56,524 bases of DNA, taken from assembly GCA_902789735.1 (NCBI GenBank), contig CADAOZ010000016.1:1-56524 (forward strand), written 5' to 3'. Under the pieces are notes generated by a model, which searched no databases, was not told the DNA's origin, and saw only the letters and a program-made list of their open reading frames with translations. Numbering within the stretch: position 1 is the stretch's first letter; each line of letters starts with the position of its first letter. The stretch is from an uncultured Lachnospiraceae bacterium (GTDB taxonomy: Bacteria > Bacillota > Clostridia > Lachnospirales > Lachnospiraceae). The position numbers and the translations under genes were made by a program. Of this stretch, positions 23,201 to 32,269 are shown piece by piece.

Positions 23201-25489
23201 TTACCAGGTCACCGCGATATCCAGCTGGTTGGGGTTGCCTGCCGCGAAGGTACCGGTATCGCATACGATACACAGACCAAGGCTGCATTCGACCAGGGAA
23301 CCTCTGGGATGGACGCTGAGATTGGCGGCGCACATGATATAGTCGCCAAGCATCTTGCAGCCGTCATCCCTTACCCAGTATTCATCAGTGTTGCCCATGC
23401 CGCGCATGATGCTGACGACGCCGCCCATGGGCAGGTTGTAATAGGTCTCCTTGCCGCTGGGACCGTAGACCGAGCCGTTGCTGCGGTTCAGGACCGGGCC
23501 GTCCCAGTTGGGATTGCGGGTCTGGGTCTTCAGGGTGGCCCGCCATCTCTCATATTCAATCTGCTCCGTCAGTTCGGCGCGGGTGTTCTCCGCGACGGTC
23601 TCACGGGCTTCCAGCAGCATGGCCAGCTGCCGGTCTTTTTCCTTCTCTGCCTTTATGGAGGAGATATCCTCGGCGTAGAAGGTAATTTCATCTTTATCGA
23701 TATAACGTACCTGATCTCCGTCCGTGATCTCCCAGTACTGCAGGTCATTGGTACCGGTCACAGTCACCGGCTCGTAACGGGACAGGGTCCCGGCAGCTTC
23801 GGAATCACTGTAGGGAGCGGTCAGAGCTTCGGTATCCTCCAGCAGCCAGGCTGTCCTGGATACATCCTGGAAGACATATTCCTCCTTGCCCATTTTCTCC
23901 GAAATAGAGGCGGGATTCAGGCCGGTCTGTTTATCCCCGGAGGCATTCTGATCTGTAAGGTCGGGAACCGTCAGGGTATCCGTATTGCTTTCCCTGTTGT
24001 CTCCGGTCAGACTGCCGGGAGTAAGGGTATCGGACGGGGCTGCGGGCGTGCTGTTTGAAGCTTCCTGTTTTTTCGGAGGGTGCTGCTCCTGACCGGCTTC
24101 TTCTGTTTCTTTGGCGGTTTCGGCTTCGGCGGCGGTTTCGGCTTCAGCAGCAGTTTCGGCTTCAGCGGCGCTTTCCGCCTCGGAAGAAGTTTCGGCTTCA
24201 GAAGAAGTTTCCGCTTCAGAGGCGGTTTCGGCTTCGGAAGAAGTTTCCGCTTCAGCGGCGGTCTCTGCCGCGGTGGCCGTTTCCGCTTCGGCGGCTGATG
24301 ATGCTTCTGCGGCGGTTTCCGACGTGTCAGATTCTTCCATCTTCAGGAACTGGGTGGAAGCGTAGCCCTCGCCGGCGTCGGTGGCCACTTTGGCCCAGTC
24401 GCCGTCTACGGACAGGACTTCGACAGTGTCCCCGTTCTGGAAATAGGCGATGATATCATATTGGGACCCGGGACCGGACCGGACCCGGAGGCGTCCGGAA
24501 GATGTGTTTACGACAGCCTTCTGTCCGCCGGATGCGGGCCGGGTCTCTGCGGCGGTTTCGGCTTCCCGGGCTGACTCTGCTTCAGCGGGCGTTTCGGTCT
24601 CTTCCGTTGTTTCTGCCTCAGCGGCGGATTCCGCTTCCTGCGCGGATTCCGCTTCGGCGGGCACTTCAGTTTCTTCTGCCGTTTCTGCTTCGGCTGCGGT
24701 TTCCGCTTCCTGCGCGGACTCCGCTTTGACAGATGTATCCGCAGCGGCCGCGGTACCATTTTCCGCCTGGTCCGTGGCAGCCTCTGCCGCGGCGGCAGCA
24801 TTCATTTCCAGATACTCCGTCGAAACATAGCCGTCTCCGGCGTCGGTAGCCACTTTGGCCCAGTCTCCTTCCACGGAGAGCACCGTTACTGTGTTCCCGT
24901 TATAAAGATACGTCAGGATCTCGTGATCGGGACCCGGGCCTTTACGGACCCGCAGTCTGCCCTGGGAGGTTCGGACTGTAGCGGTCCCGGTTCCTTCAGG
25001 GTTCTGTTCCTCAGGTGTTTCCTCTGTATTATCTTCGGGAGCGGGCTTTTCTTCCTCCGTTTCCGCAGCTGTATCCGCGGTGGATGAGGAATCGCTTTCC
25101 GCCTGTTCCGGAGCGGACTCCCGGGAGCTGGTCTCTTCCATCTTCAGGAAACTGGTGGAGACATAACCATCGCCCTCGTCGGTAGCCACTTTGGCCCATT
25201 CACCGTCTACGGACAGGACCTGCACTTTGTCTCCGTCGTGGAGATAGGTCAGGATCTCGTACTGGGTGCCGGCGCCTTTGCGGACCCGGAGCCGGCCGTT
25301 GGAGGTCCGGACTTCCGCTTCCTGCGCGTCTTCCTCATTGCCTGCGGGAGTTGTTTCAACGGTCATGATCTTACGGACGGTCAGAGCGGCGGATTCGGGA
25401 ACGCCGGCGGCGTTCACCCGGGCGGGCAGTAAGCCGGAGGCCATGACAGCCGCGATCAGACAGGATACAGGAATCAGAGATTTCTTCAC
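23201..25489 (-). CDS. Secreted multi-SH3b repeat protein with AET-rich linkers
   Basis: A 762-residue exported protein. A signal peptide (about 1 to 27) is followed by three well-matched bacterial SH3 repeats (each with GRLRVRKG or GRLRVRSG and GYVSTxFLKM; about 63-117, 170-230 and 325-380), a fourth divergent one (about 555-605) and a C-terminal region (about 650-762). The end, with CIVCDTGTF and QLDIAVTW, is reminiscent of the double-psi barrel 3D domain. Linkers are Ala/Glu/Thr tandem repeats (24110-24340 and 24540-24730). Likely binds cell wall. Start is GTG at 25489 with AAAGGA. Confidence 0.75.
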   Translation of the reverse strand: MKKSLIPVSCLIAAVMASGLLPARVNAAGVPESAALTVRKIMTVETTPAGNEEDAQEAEVRTSNGRLRVRKGAGTQYEILTYLHDGDKVQVLSVDGEWAKVATDEGDGYVSTSFLKMEETSSRESAPEQAESDSSSTADTAAETEEEKPAPEDNTEETPEEQNPEGTGTATVRTSQGRLRVRKGPGPDHEILTYLYNGNTVTVLSVEGDWAKVATDAGDGYVSTEYLEMNAAAAAEAATDQAENGTAAAADTSVKAESAQEAETAAEAETAEETEVPAEAESAQEAESAAEAETTEETETPAEAESAREAETAAETRPASGGQKAVVNTSSGRLRVRSGPGSQYDIIAYFQNGDTVEVLSVDGDWAKVATDAGEGYASTQFLKMEESDTSETAAEASSAAEAETATAAETAAEAETSSEAETASEAETSSEAETSSEAESAAEAETAAEAETAAEAETAKETEEAGQEQHPPKKQEASNSTPAAPSDTLTPGSLTGDNRESNTDTLTVPDLTDQNASGDKQTGLNPASISEKMGKEEYVFQDVSRTAWLLEDTEALTAPYSDSEAAGTLSRYEPVTVTGTNDLQYWEITDGDQVRYIDKDEITFYAEDISSIKAEKEKDRQLAMLLEARETVAENTRAELTEQIEYERWRATLKTQTRNPNWDGPVLNRSNGSVYGPSGKETYYNLPMGGVVSIMRGMGNTDEYWVRDDGCKMLGDYIMCAANLSVHPRGSLVECSLGLCIVCDTGTFAAGNPNQLDIAVTW
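24105..24345 (-). repeat. Low-complexity Ala-Glu-Thr/Ser coding repeat
   Basis: Tandem 6- to 12-base units (GCTTCAGCGGC-like) encode AEAETA/AEAETS repeats inside the SH3b protein. A shorter similar array lies at 24545-24735. Slippage could change linker length between strains. Confidence 0.8.
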
Positions 25490-25597
25490 TGGATTTTCCT
25501 TTCATATAGAACGTTTATACTGCAGCGCGCTGCTGAATCCGCGGCGCGCGGGCGTTATAGCCGGTAAAAAGCCTGACAATAACGTATAATCCACAAT

Positions 25598-25626
25598 ATT
25601 TTACAACATTGTGAACCAATTGTAAA
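25598..25626 (-). promoter_or_regulatory. Probable promoter of the SH3b protein
   Basis: On the minus strand TTTACA (25621-25626) and TAAAAT (25598-25603), spacer 17 bases, about 108 bases before the GTG start. Confidence 0.55.
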
Positions 25627-25673
25627 CTTTTGTACATTTTCTGCCATTTTGCCATTTTGCCTGACCGCGTTTT

Positions 25674-25731
25674 TGAACCGGGCGTCAGATCTCCGGTCCA
25701 TGTGGCTGCCCGGGGTGAACCGGGCGTCAGA
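25674..25731. repeat. 16-bp direct repeat pair
   Basis: TGAACCGGGCGTCAGA occurs at 25674-25689 and 25716-25731 in the 439-base gap between divergent genes. The second copy is followed by CCCCGGTTCA, which can fold back on GAACCGGG. Function unknown. Confidence 0.6.
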
Positions 25732-25765
25732 CTCCCCGGTTCAGGACCATTTTTTCATTAACACA

Positions 25766-25794
25766 ATGACGATTTCTCCAAAGTATGGTATAAT
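25766..25794 (+). promoter_or_regulatory. Probable promoter of the CNNM gene pair
   Basis: ATGACG (25766-25771) and consensus TATAAT (25789-25794), spacer 17 bases. The leader of about 130 bases carries the tandem repeat at 25815-25862. Confidence 0.5.
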
Positions 25795-25814
25795 TGCTCA
25801 ATTGTTAGTAAAAA

Positions 25815-25862
25815 AACGCCATAGCAAGGCAACGCCATAGCAAGGCAACGCCATAGAAAGGC
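25815..25862 (+). repeat. Three tandem 16-bp units in a 5' leader
   Basis: AACGCCATAGCAAGGC is repeated twice exactly and once with a single change (C to A) at 25815-25830, 25831-25846 and 25847-25862, between the promoter and the first CNNM gene. Confidence 0.85.
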
Positions 25863-25928
25863 GCGTTTGTAATACAGGTCCCGTAACCGGCAGCGGAACG
25901 GGACTGCACGGAGGAAATAACAGATTCA

Positions 25929-27221
25929 ATGGACGAAGGTGGTTTAACGCCCTGGATCATAACGATTCTTTTAATCCTGTTCGCGGATTATATTGCTGTT
26001 GCCGAAACAGCCCTTTCTTCGGTCTCCCGGGTCCGCATGAAGCTGCTGGCCGATCACGGGAACCGCAGGGCAGCCAAAGTACTGGATGCCCTGGAGCATT
26101 TTGACCGTACGATCAGTACCATTCTGATCTGTACCAATATTGCACATCTGGGAGCCGCATCGGTTGTTACCGTGGCTGTAACGAGGAGATGGGGACTGTC
26201 CGCGGTCGCCGTCAGTACTTTTATTACTTCCATAGTCGTCTTTTTTGTCGGGGAAATGCTTCCAAAAAGTATCGCCAAGAAATACAGCGAGCACCTGTCC
26301 CTCTGGTGCATCGATCTGCTGACGATCCTGATCGCTTTGTTCAGGCCTGCGTCGGCTCTTCTTGCTGCCATCGGCAACGCGGCCAGCCGGCTGACCAAGG
26401 GGGATCCGGAAATATCCGTAACGGAAGACGAGATCTACGACATTATTGAAGACATGACGGAAGAGGGCAGCCTGGACGAGGAACACGGAGACCTGATTTC
26501 CTCTGCCCTGCAGTTCAACGATCTGACCGTTGAGAGCATCCTTACTCCCAGGGTGGACGTGGTGGCCATCAATATCAATGACGACAGCGCCGCGATCCTG
26601 CAGCAGATCCGCAGTCAGAACCACAGCAGGCTGCCGGTCTATGAAGGCAGCAAGGACAATATCATAGGCATCCTGCGGATCCGCCGCTATATCCAGGCTT
26701 ATTTGAAAATGGGAGACCAGCTGGACCTGCGGGGTCTCCTGGACAAACCGATCTTTGTGACAGAGAGCGCGGCGGTAGACGAGCTGCTGCCCATCATGTC
26801 CAGGGAACGCCAGAACATGGCGGTCGTGACCGACCACCACGGCGGTACGGCAGGCATAGTGACGGTAGAGGATATCCTGGAAACTCTGGTCGGCGAGATA
26901 TGGGATGAGGATGATATTGTCATAACACCGATCGTTGCCCTGGAGAACGGCAATTATCTGGTGGACGCGGAGGAGCCGGTCGCGGATGTCCTGAATGAGA
27001 TCGGGTTCGAATGTCCGCCGGAGGATGAGGATGAGCTGATCAATACCCGGATCGGTGAATGGGTCTATGACCACTTCTCCTCCATTCCCAAAGTGACAGA
27101 CGGCTTTGATTACCATGGCCTGCGGGTCACCATCGCGAAAATGGACCACAACAGAATCCTGAAAGTAGTCCTGCGCAGGCTCTCTGAGGAAGAGCAGGAG
27201 GAGGGAGGTGCCGAACGATGA
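25929..27221 (+). CDS. CNNM/CorC-family membrane protein (DUF21-CBS-CorC)
   Basis: Likely a divalent-cation (Mg2+/Co2+) transport or efflux protein. The N-terminal DUF21 membrane domain (about 1 to 190) begins with three or four spans around AVAETALSSVSRVR. A CBS pair follows (about 200 to 325, with HSRLPVYEGSKDNIIGIL and DHHGGTAGIVTVEDILETLVGEI), then the CorC/HlyC C-terminal domain. The next gene is a paralogue overlapping by four bases (ATGA). GGAGG is 14 bases before the ATG, a long spacing. Confidence 0.88.
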   Translation: MDEGGLTPWIITILLILFADYIAVAETALSSVSRVRMKLLADHGNRRAAKVLDALEHFDRTISTILICTNIAHLGAASVVTVAVTRRWGLSAVAVSTFITSIVVFFVGEMLPKSIAKKYSEHLSLWCIDLLTILIALFRPASALLAAIGNAASRLTKGDPEISVTEDEIYDIIEDMTEEGSLDEEHGDLISSALQFNDLTVESILTPRVDVVAININDDSAAILQQIRSQNHSRLPVYEGSKDNIIGILRIRRYIQAYLKMGDQLDLRGLLDKPIFVTESAAVDELLPIMSRERQNMAVVTDHHGGTAGIVTVEDILETLVGEIWDEDDIVITPIVALENGNYLVDAEEPVADVLNEIGFECPPEDEDELINTRIGEWVYDHFSSIPKVTDGFDYHGLRVTIAKMDHNRILKVVLRRLSEEEQEEGGAER

Positions 27222-28534
27222 CGATTTTGTCTGTATTAGCCGGCATTGTCCTGTGCGTCGTCCTGTCCGGCTTTTTCTCCGGCTCGGAGATGGCATATTC
27301 CGCCTGCAACCGCATGCGGCTGGAGAATGAAAAGGAGGCCGGCAGCAGGCGGGCCGGACTGGCCCTGTTTATCGCCGAGCATTTTGATGATGCCCTGAGT
27401 ACCATCCTGATCGGCAATAACCTGGTCAACATAGCCTGTTCCTCTCTGGGATCCGTCGCGGTCATTCTGATCGCGGGAAATGACCATTATGCCTGGGCAG
27501 CGACCCTGATCATAACCATTGCGGTAATCATATTCGGGGAAACGATCCCCAAGATTACAGCGAAAAAAGGAGCCAATCATTACGCGGTCCGGAACGCCTA
27601 TCTGATCCGCTTTCTGATGATTATTTTAAAGCCCCTGGTCCTGATCGTGGTGGGACTGGTCCGTCTGATCACCCTGCCTCTGAAAGGGGAGACGGACAGC
27701 GGAGACGCGGAGGAAAAGGTAGAGGAGCTGCAGTCTATTATTGAAACGGCGGAGGATGAGGATGTCCTGGATGAAGAGCAGAGCGAGCTTGTCCAGGCGG
27801 CCATAGATTTCTCGGATGTTTCCGCCTCTGAAGCCATGACGGCCAGGGTGGATGTGACGGCCATCGATATCGATGATCCCTGGGAGGATATTATCGCTGT
27901 TCTGGAGGAGGCGCCTTATTCCAGGCTCCCAGTGTATGAGGACAGCATCGACCACGTGATCGGTATTCTGCATATGAACCATTTCCTCAAGGCACTGACG
28001 GAGGATGACCATGTGGACATCCGGTCCCTGCTGATGGAACCTCTGTATATCTATAAGACCATTAAGCTGCCGGAAGTCCTGGAGGAATTCCGTAAGGCAC
28101 GTCAGCATCTGGCCATCGTGGTCGATGAATACGGCGGCACCCTGGGCATCATCACCATGGAGGATGTCCTGGAGCAGGTCGTCGGAGAGATCTGGGATGA
28201 GACCGATACCGTAGAGAATGATGTGATCCTGCGGGATGAAAATGTCTATGAGATCGATGGCGACATGCCCATTGATGATTTTCTGGAACTGATGGGTATC
28301 CGGGAAGATGATTTTGAGGGGGAAAGTGAGACTGTCGGCGGCTGGACCATCGAATCTTTCGGCGGTTTTCCCAAAGCCGGTGATTCCTTCCGCTATGAGA
28401 ACTTTACCGTAACGGTCCTGGCCATGGATGACCACAGGGTAGAGGGCGTACTGGTCAAAGTCGACCCTCCCGCCGAAACGGAAAAGTCCCGGGGCCCGCA
28501 CCGGAAAAAGCAGGAAAACAAAGCAGAAAACTGA
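27218..28534 (+). CDS. Second CNNM/CorC-family membrane protein
   Basis: A 438-residue paralogue of the upstream gene with the same order: DUF21 domain starting with SGFFSGSEMAYSACN, CBS pair (YSRLPVYEDSIDHVIGIL, DEYGGTLGIITMEDVLEQVV) and CorC domain, then a charged tail rich in Lys and Glu. The ATGA overlap with the first gene implies translational coupling and suggests the two proteins work as a heteromer; CNNM proteins are known dimers. Site GGAGGG upstream of the ATG. Confidence 0.88.
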   Translation: MTILSVLAGIVLCVVLSGFFSGSEMAYSACNRMRLENEKEAGSRRAGLALFIAEHFDDALSTILIGNNLVNIACSSLGSVAVILIAGNDHYAWAATLIITIAVIIFGETIPKITAKKGANHYAVRNAYLIRFLMIILKPLVLIVVGLVRLITLPLKGETDSGDAEEKVEELQSIIETAEDEDVLDEEQSELVQAAIDFSDVSASEAMTARVDVTAIDIDDPWEDIIAVLEEAPYSRLPVYEDSIDHVIGILHMNHFLKALTEDDHVDIRSLLMEPLYIYKTIKLPEVLEEFRKARQHLAIVVDEYGGTLGIITMEDVLEQVVGEIWDETDTVENDVILRDENVYEIDGDMPIDDFLELMGIREDDFEGESETVGGWTIESFGGFPKAGDSFRYENFTVTVLAMDDHRVEGVLVKVDPPAETEKSRGPHRKKQENKAEN

Positions 28535-28545
28535 GCGGAATACAG

Positions 28546-28589
28546 CAGCCCGCGGAGTCTGGCCGGACCAGGCTTCCGGGCTGTTTTTT
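28546..28589 (+). terminator. Terminator of the CNNM pair
   Basis: CAGCCCG (28546-28552) pairs with CGGGCTG (28577-28583), followed by six T. The loop can form an inner GGCC stem. Confidence 0.75.
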
Positions 28590-28634
28590 ACACGCGCGGG
28601 ACATGCAGGGAGCAGGGGATGCACATATATCAAC

Positions 28635-28663
28635 TTGTTATTTCGTCCATTCTCACGTAAAAT
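28635..28663 (+). promoter_or_regulatory. Probable promoter of the GH32 gene
   Basis: TTGTTA (28635-28640) and TAAAAT (28658-28663) with a 17-base spacer, about 50 bases before the start codon. Confidence 0.55.
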
Positions 28664-28715
28664 GAAAGAAGCAAAATACTTATTAACCATGTATTGAATA
28701 AGGAGCGACAGCATT

Positions 28716-30173
28716 ATGAAAGAATGGACACGCGAAGAGCGTTACCGGGTCCTGCACAGCGCGGACGAAGTGAGGGATCTGTATGATCAGATCAAGGATT
28801 CGCAGTACAGGCAGGCCTATCATGTGCAGCCCGTGACCGGTCTGTCCAGTGATCCCAACGGCTTTGGCTATCATAAGGGAATCTGGGACCTTTATTTCCA
28901 GTGGTGCCCCTGGGGAGCGGTACACGGCCTGAAATACTGGTACCATGTTTCTTCCAAAGATCTGATTCACTGGGAGAATGAGGGCGTAGGACTTGCGCCT
29001 GATACCTATTATGACAACAAAGGCACCCATTCCGGTTCCGCTTTCTCGGAGGGGGATGACCTGTACCTGTTCTACACAGGCAACCACAGAGATGAGGACT
29101 GGACCAGGACGCCTTATACCTGCGCGGCCAAAGTCGGCGAAGACAGAAAACCTGTCAAGCTGGACAAGCCCCTGTTCGGCCCCCGCCCCGATTACAGTGA
29201 GCACCAGAGAGATCCCAAGATCGTTTATGTTCCGTCCAAGAAGAAATACTACATCTTTATCGGTGCCCAGAACCTGGATCTCAAGGGCAGAGCCCTGATT
29301 TATGAATCCGAATCCCTGCTGGAAGGCTGGTCCTTCGCGGGCGAGCTCAAAGTGCCCGGTTTTGAGGACTTCGGCGGCATGTGGGAATGCCCCTGCATCG
29401 TCAACATCAGCGGCAAGGATGTCCTGATTTTCTCCCCGCAGTATACGACCCTGCCCGGCAGAGGCAACAGCACCAACCACAATGTCTACATTGTCGGTTC
29501 CATGGATTATGATACCCTGACCTTTACGCCGGAAGCGGATTATCAGTATCTTGATTTCGGTTTCGACTTCTACGCGGCCCAGTTCGCGGCCAATGTGGGA
29601 GATCCCGACAAGGCGATCCTGATCGCCTGGATCGGTCTGCCGGATAACCACTATCCGACAGAGGAAGAAGACTGGGAAGGCTCCATGTGCCTGCCCAGAG
29701 AGCTGCGCCTCAAAAACGGTAAGCTGGTCCAGAGCCCTGTGGAAGGCTTTGCCCAGCTGCGCGGCGAGGAGATTCCTGCGGAAGGCAAGCTGCCCGCTGT
29801 GGCGGAAGTCGAGCTGACCTTCGCGGGCGGTGACGCGGACGTGGCCCTGTTCACAAAGGCGGACGGCAGCGGCGGTCTGACCATTCACTATGATGAGGCC
29901 GGACAGGTCGTGACCGTAGACCGTACCGGCATGAATAAGCGCTTCAATACCAATGTATTTGAAGTACTGGATATGCCTCTGACCAGCCCCCTGAAGAAGA
30001 TGTCGGTCTACATTGACAGAAGTTCGGTTGAGATCTTCGCCAATGACGGAGAAGAGACATTTACCACACACCTCTATCCGGAGAAGGACGAGTTCGGCTA
30101 TCAGGCGGGTGATAATGTGGCCGTCAGGATCTGGCCGCTGCAGGCATCCAACTCCAACGAGTTCGTCATCTGA
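28716..30173 (+). CDS. Glycoside hydrolase family 32 (beta-fructosidase / sucrose-6-phosphate hydrolase)
   Basis: Cleaves beta-fructosyl bonds of sucrose, its phosphate or fructans. The five-blade propeller motifs are visible: SSDPNG with nucleophile Asp46, QRDPKIV with the transition-state Asp, and MWECP with the acid/base Glu. The C-terminal beta-sandwich begins near residue 345. There is no signal peptide, so it acts inside the cell. No sugar transporter or LacI regulator is adjacent, so whether the substrate is phosphorylated is unknown. AAGGAG precedes the ATG. It faces the GH13 gene across a strong shared terminator. Confidence 0.9.
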   Translation: MKEWTREERYRVLHSADEVRDLYDQIKDSQYRQAYHVQPVTGLSSDPNGFGYHKGIWDLYFQWCPWGAVHGLKYWYHVSSKDLIHWENEGVGLAPDTYYDNKGTHSGSAFSEGDDLYLFYTGNHRDEDWTRTPYTCAAKVGEDRKPVKLDKPLFGPRPDYSEHQRDPKIVYVPSKKKYYIFIGAQNLDLKGRALIYESESLLEGWSFAGELKVPGFEDFGGMWECPCIVNISGKDVLIFSPQYTTLPGRGNSTNHNVYIVGSMDYDTLTFTPEADYQYLDFGFDFYAAQFAANVGDPDKAILIAWIGLPDNHYPTEEEDWEGSMCLPRELRLKNGKLVQSPVEGFAQLRGEEIPAEGKLPAVAEVELTFAGGDADVALFTKADGSGGLTIHYDEAGQVVTVDRTGMNKRFNTNVFEVLDMPLTSPLKKMSVYIDRSSVEIFANDGEETFTTHLYPEKDEFGYQAGDNVAVRIWPLQASNSNEFVI

Positions 30174-30249
30174 TTCGGACTGCCGGTTCTGTACCGGAGC
30201 GCGTATATTATGACTGGACATGTAATAAACTGCGCGGAAAAAAATAAAG

Positions 30250-30296
30250 GCATAAAGAAGGAGCCGTCCCGGCCGGGACGGCTCCTTCTTTATGCC
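30250..30296. terminator. Strong bidirectional terminator
   Basis: A perfect 21-bp inverted repeat (30250-30270 with 30275-30295) around GGCC, between the convergent GH32 and GH13 genes. Confidence 0.88.
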
Positions 30297-30312
30297 GTTT
30301 GCACAGGTTCTG

Positions 30313-32001
30313 TTATGTCTGACTGTCCGGAGACAGCGCCAGGACCAGGACCTGATAGCCCTGCAGGAAGACTTCCTGTCCGCGCAGGTCCGCCGTTTCA
30401 TAATTGTTGAGCAGGACGCGTTCGGCGGGCGCAGGCAGGGGCAGGCACCGGGGGCCGGTCTGATAGTTGGCAATGACCAGGATCTTCCCTTCGACGGATT
30501 CCCGGGTATAGGCCATCACATTATGGGTATCCGCCAGCCAGGGGACCAGTTCTCCGTAGACCAGGGTCTCTTTCCATGCCGGGTCTTTGCGGAGGGCAAT
30601 CAGTTTTTTGTAGTAGTGATAGACGGAATCTGGATCTTTCTTTTCATCCTCCAGATTAATGGTCTTATAGTTAGGATTGACCCGCAGCCAGGGCGTACCG
30701 GTCGTAAAGCCGGCCCCGGGCGCGGAGGACCACTGGTAGGGGGTGCGGGCGTTATCCCGGCCGTTCTTTTCGATCAGGCGCAGAGCTTCCGCTTCCGTCA
30801 GTCCCGCGGCCAGAGAGACTTTGTAGGAATCGAGGGAGGAAATATCATCTACTTCTTCGATGGAGGAAACAGGAATATTCTCCATGCCCAGCTCCTGTCC
30901 CTGATAGATCCATGGCAGCCCACGGACCAGGAAGTAAAGGGTGGCCAGCATCTTCTTGGCGGTATCCGAAAGTTCCCCTTCGGGAATATAGCGGCAGACG
31001 CCCCGGGGTTCGTCATGGTTTTCGATGATATTGGAGATAAAACCGATATGTTTGACCTTCTCCTGGGTCTCAAAGACACAGCTGCGGTAATCGTCCGGCG
31101 TGATGTCTATGCATTCATGCCAGCCGTTGTGGCTGTGGCCGAAAATAGTTTCCGCGAAGTCGAACATGGTGGAAAAATATCCGTTCTCTCCGATGAAATC
31201 GGGGAGTTCTTCCGGCTTTTCGTTGAAAACTTCGCCGACGGTAAAAGCCTGATGGGGTTTGAAGGTTTTGTCCCGCATTTCGCCCAGAAAATCCCCGACG
31301 CCCTTTGCCTCGTGCAGCATGTTGTGGATGGAACAGAGGCCGTCCGGCCTGTCCGCGGGGTAGTCGTGGAAGGGCAGGGCTTTTTTGATATTGATGATGG
31401 CGTCGATCCGGAAGCCGCTCAGGCCCTTGTCAAGCCACCAGTTGATCATCCGGTAGATCTCTTCCCGCAGACGGGGATTTTCCCAGTTGAGGTCGGGCTG
31501 CTTCTTATGGAAGACATGCAGGTAGTACCTGTCCTCGTGTCCCGGCAGCTTGTCCCATACGGGACCGCCGAAATAAGACCGCCAGTTGCAGGGCAGTTTT
31601 CCGTCTTTGACGGTCCGGATATAAAAATATTTCCCATATTCGCCATCCGGATCCTGGCAGGCCTTTTTGAACCATTCATGCTCGTCGGAGCAGTGATTGA
31701 CGACCAGATCCATGATGATGTACATATTCCGTTTCCGGGCCTCCTCCAGCAGTCGGTCCATGTCCTCCATGGTGCCGAACCGGGGATCAATATTGTAATA
31801 ATCCGAAATATCATATCCCTGATCCGCCAGCGGAGAACAGTAGATGGGGGAAAGCCAGAGGATGTCGACGCCCAGATCTTTGAGGTCATCCAGGCGGCTG
31901 ATGATACCGGGCAGATCTCCGATACCGTCTCCGTTGGAATCACAGAAGCTCTTGGGGTAAATCTGATAAGCGACTTTATCGTGCCACCACTGTCTGTTCA
32001 T
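30313..32001 (-). CDS. Glycoside hydrolase family 13 (oligo-1,6-glucosidase-type alpha-glucosidase)
   Basis: A 562-residue cytoplasmic enzyme with the GH13 order: DLVVNHCSDEH (region I), GFRIDAI with the nucleophile Asp (about residue 198), GEVF with the acid/base Glu, and ENHDEPRG with the stabilising Asp. The exo-acting oligo-1,6-glucosidase/trehalose-6-phosphate hydrolase/sucrose isomerase subgroup shares the starting segment WWHDKVAYQIYPKSF. The exact sugar cannot be read from motifs. Its own promoter lies upstream of 32001, near ktrB but on the opposite strand. Confidence 0.9.
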   Translation of the reverse strand: MNRQWWHDKVAYQIYPKSFCDSNGDGIGDLPGIISRLDDLKDLGVDILWLSPIYCSPLADQGYDISDYYNIDPRFGTMEDMDRLLEEARKRNMYIIMDLVVNHCSDEHEWFKKACQDPDGEYGKYFYIRTVKDGKLPCNWRSYFGGPVWDKLPGHEDRYYLHVFHKKQPDLNWENPRLREEIYRMINWWLDKGLSGFRIDAIINIKKALPFHDYPADRPDGLCSIHNMLHEAKGVGDFLGEMRDKTFKPHQAFTVGEVFNEKPEELPDFIGENGYFSTMFDFAETIFGHSHNGWHECIDITPDDYRSCVFETQEKVKHIGFISNIIENHDEPRGVCRYIPEGELSDTAKKMLATLYFLVRGLPWIYQGQELGMENIPVSSIEEVDDISSLDSYKVSLAAGLTEAEALRLIEKNGRDNARTPYQWSSAPGAGFTTGTPWLRVNPNYKTINLEDEKKDPDSVYHYYKKLIALRKDPAWKETLVYGELVPWLADTHNVMAYTRESVEGKILVIANYQTGPRCLPLPAPAERVLLNNYETADLRGQEVFLQGYQVLVLALSPDSQT

Positions 32002-32171
32002 ATTTTATCTCCTATGGTCTTTTGATTAAGATGGTTCACCGCGCTTCCTTCTCTCTTTCTATTATAAAGGCAGTTTCGCCGGATTGCCTGCTGAAAATAG
32101 GAAAAAATTGCGGAAACCGACTGTTATAAGCCGGAAATACGTTCATAAGAAGCCGTCAGGGAAGAGGTTTC

Positions 32172-32222
32172 TTAATACAATCTTAATACACAGGCCTCTA
32201 ATATTAACACAGCCTTAATGTG
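32172..32222 (+). promoter_or_regulatory. Phased direct-repeat operator upstream of ktrB
   Basis: Four TTAAYACA-like half sites: TTAATACA at 32172 and 32183, TTAACACA at 32204 and TTAATGTG at 32215. Starts are 11, 21 and 11 bases apart, so two head-to-tail pairs 32 bases apart lie on one helix face. This is the geometry of OmpR/KdpE-family sites, next to a promoter without a good -35 box. The KdpE-like regulator encoded at the end of the operon is the natural candidate. Confidence 0.6.
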
Positions 32223-32269
32223 AAATCTGCCATACTTGTATCACGAAAGGAGGTGAGCGGAAGACAGTT

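Noticed and set aside
25815..25862. Short repeats as a CRISPR array
   Set aside because: The units are directly adjacent, with no spacers, only three copies and no cas gene.
32232..32250. Standard sigma-A promoter for ktrB
   Set aside because: A weak -10-like CATACT exists but no matching -35, so only the repeat operator is reported.
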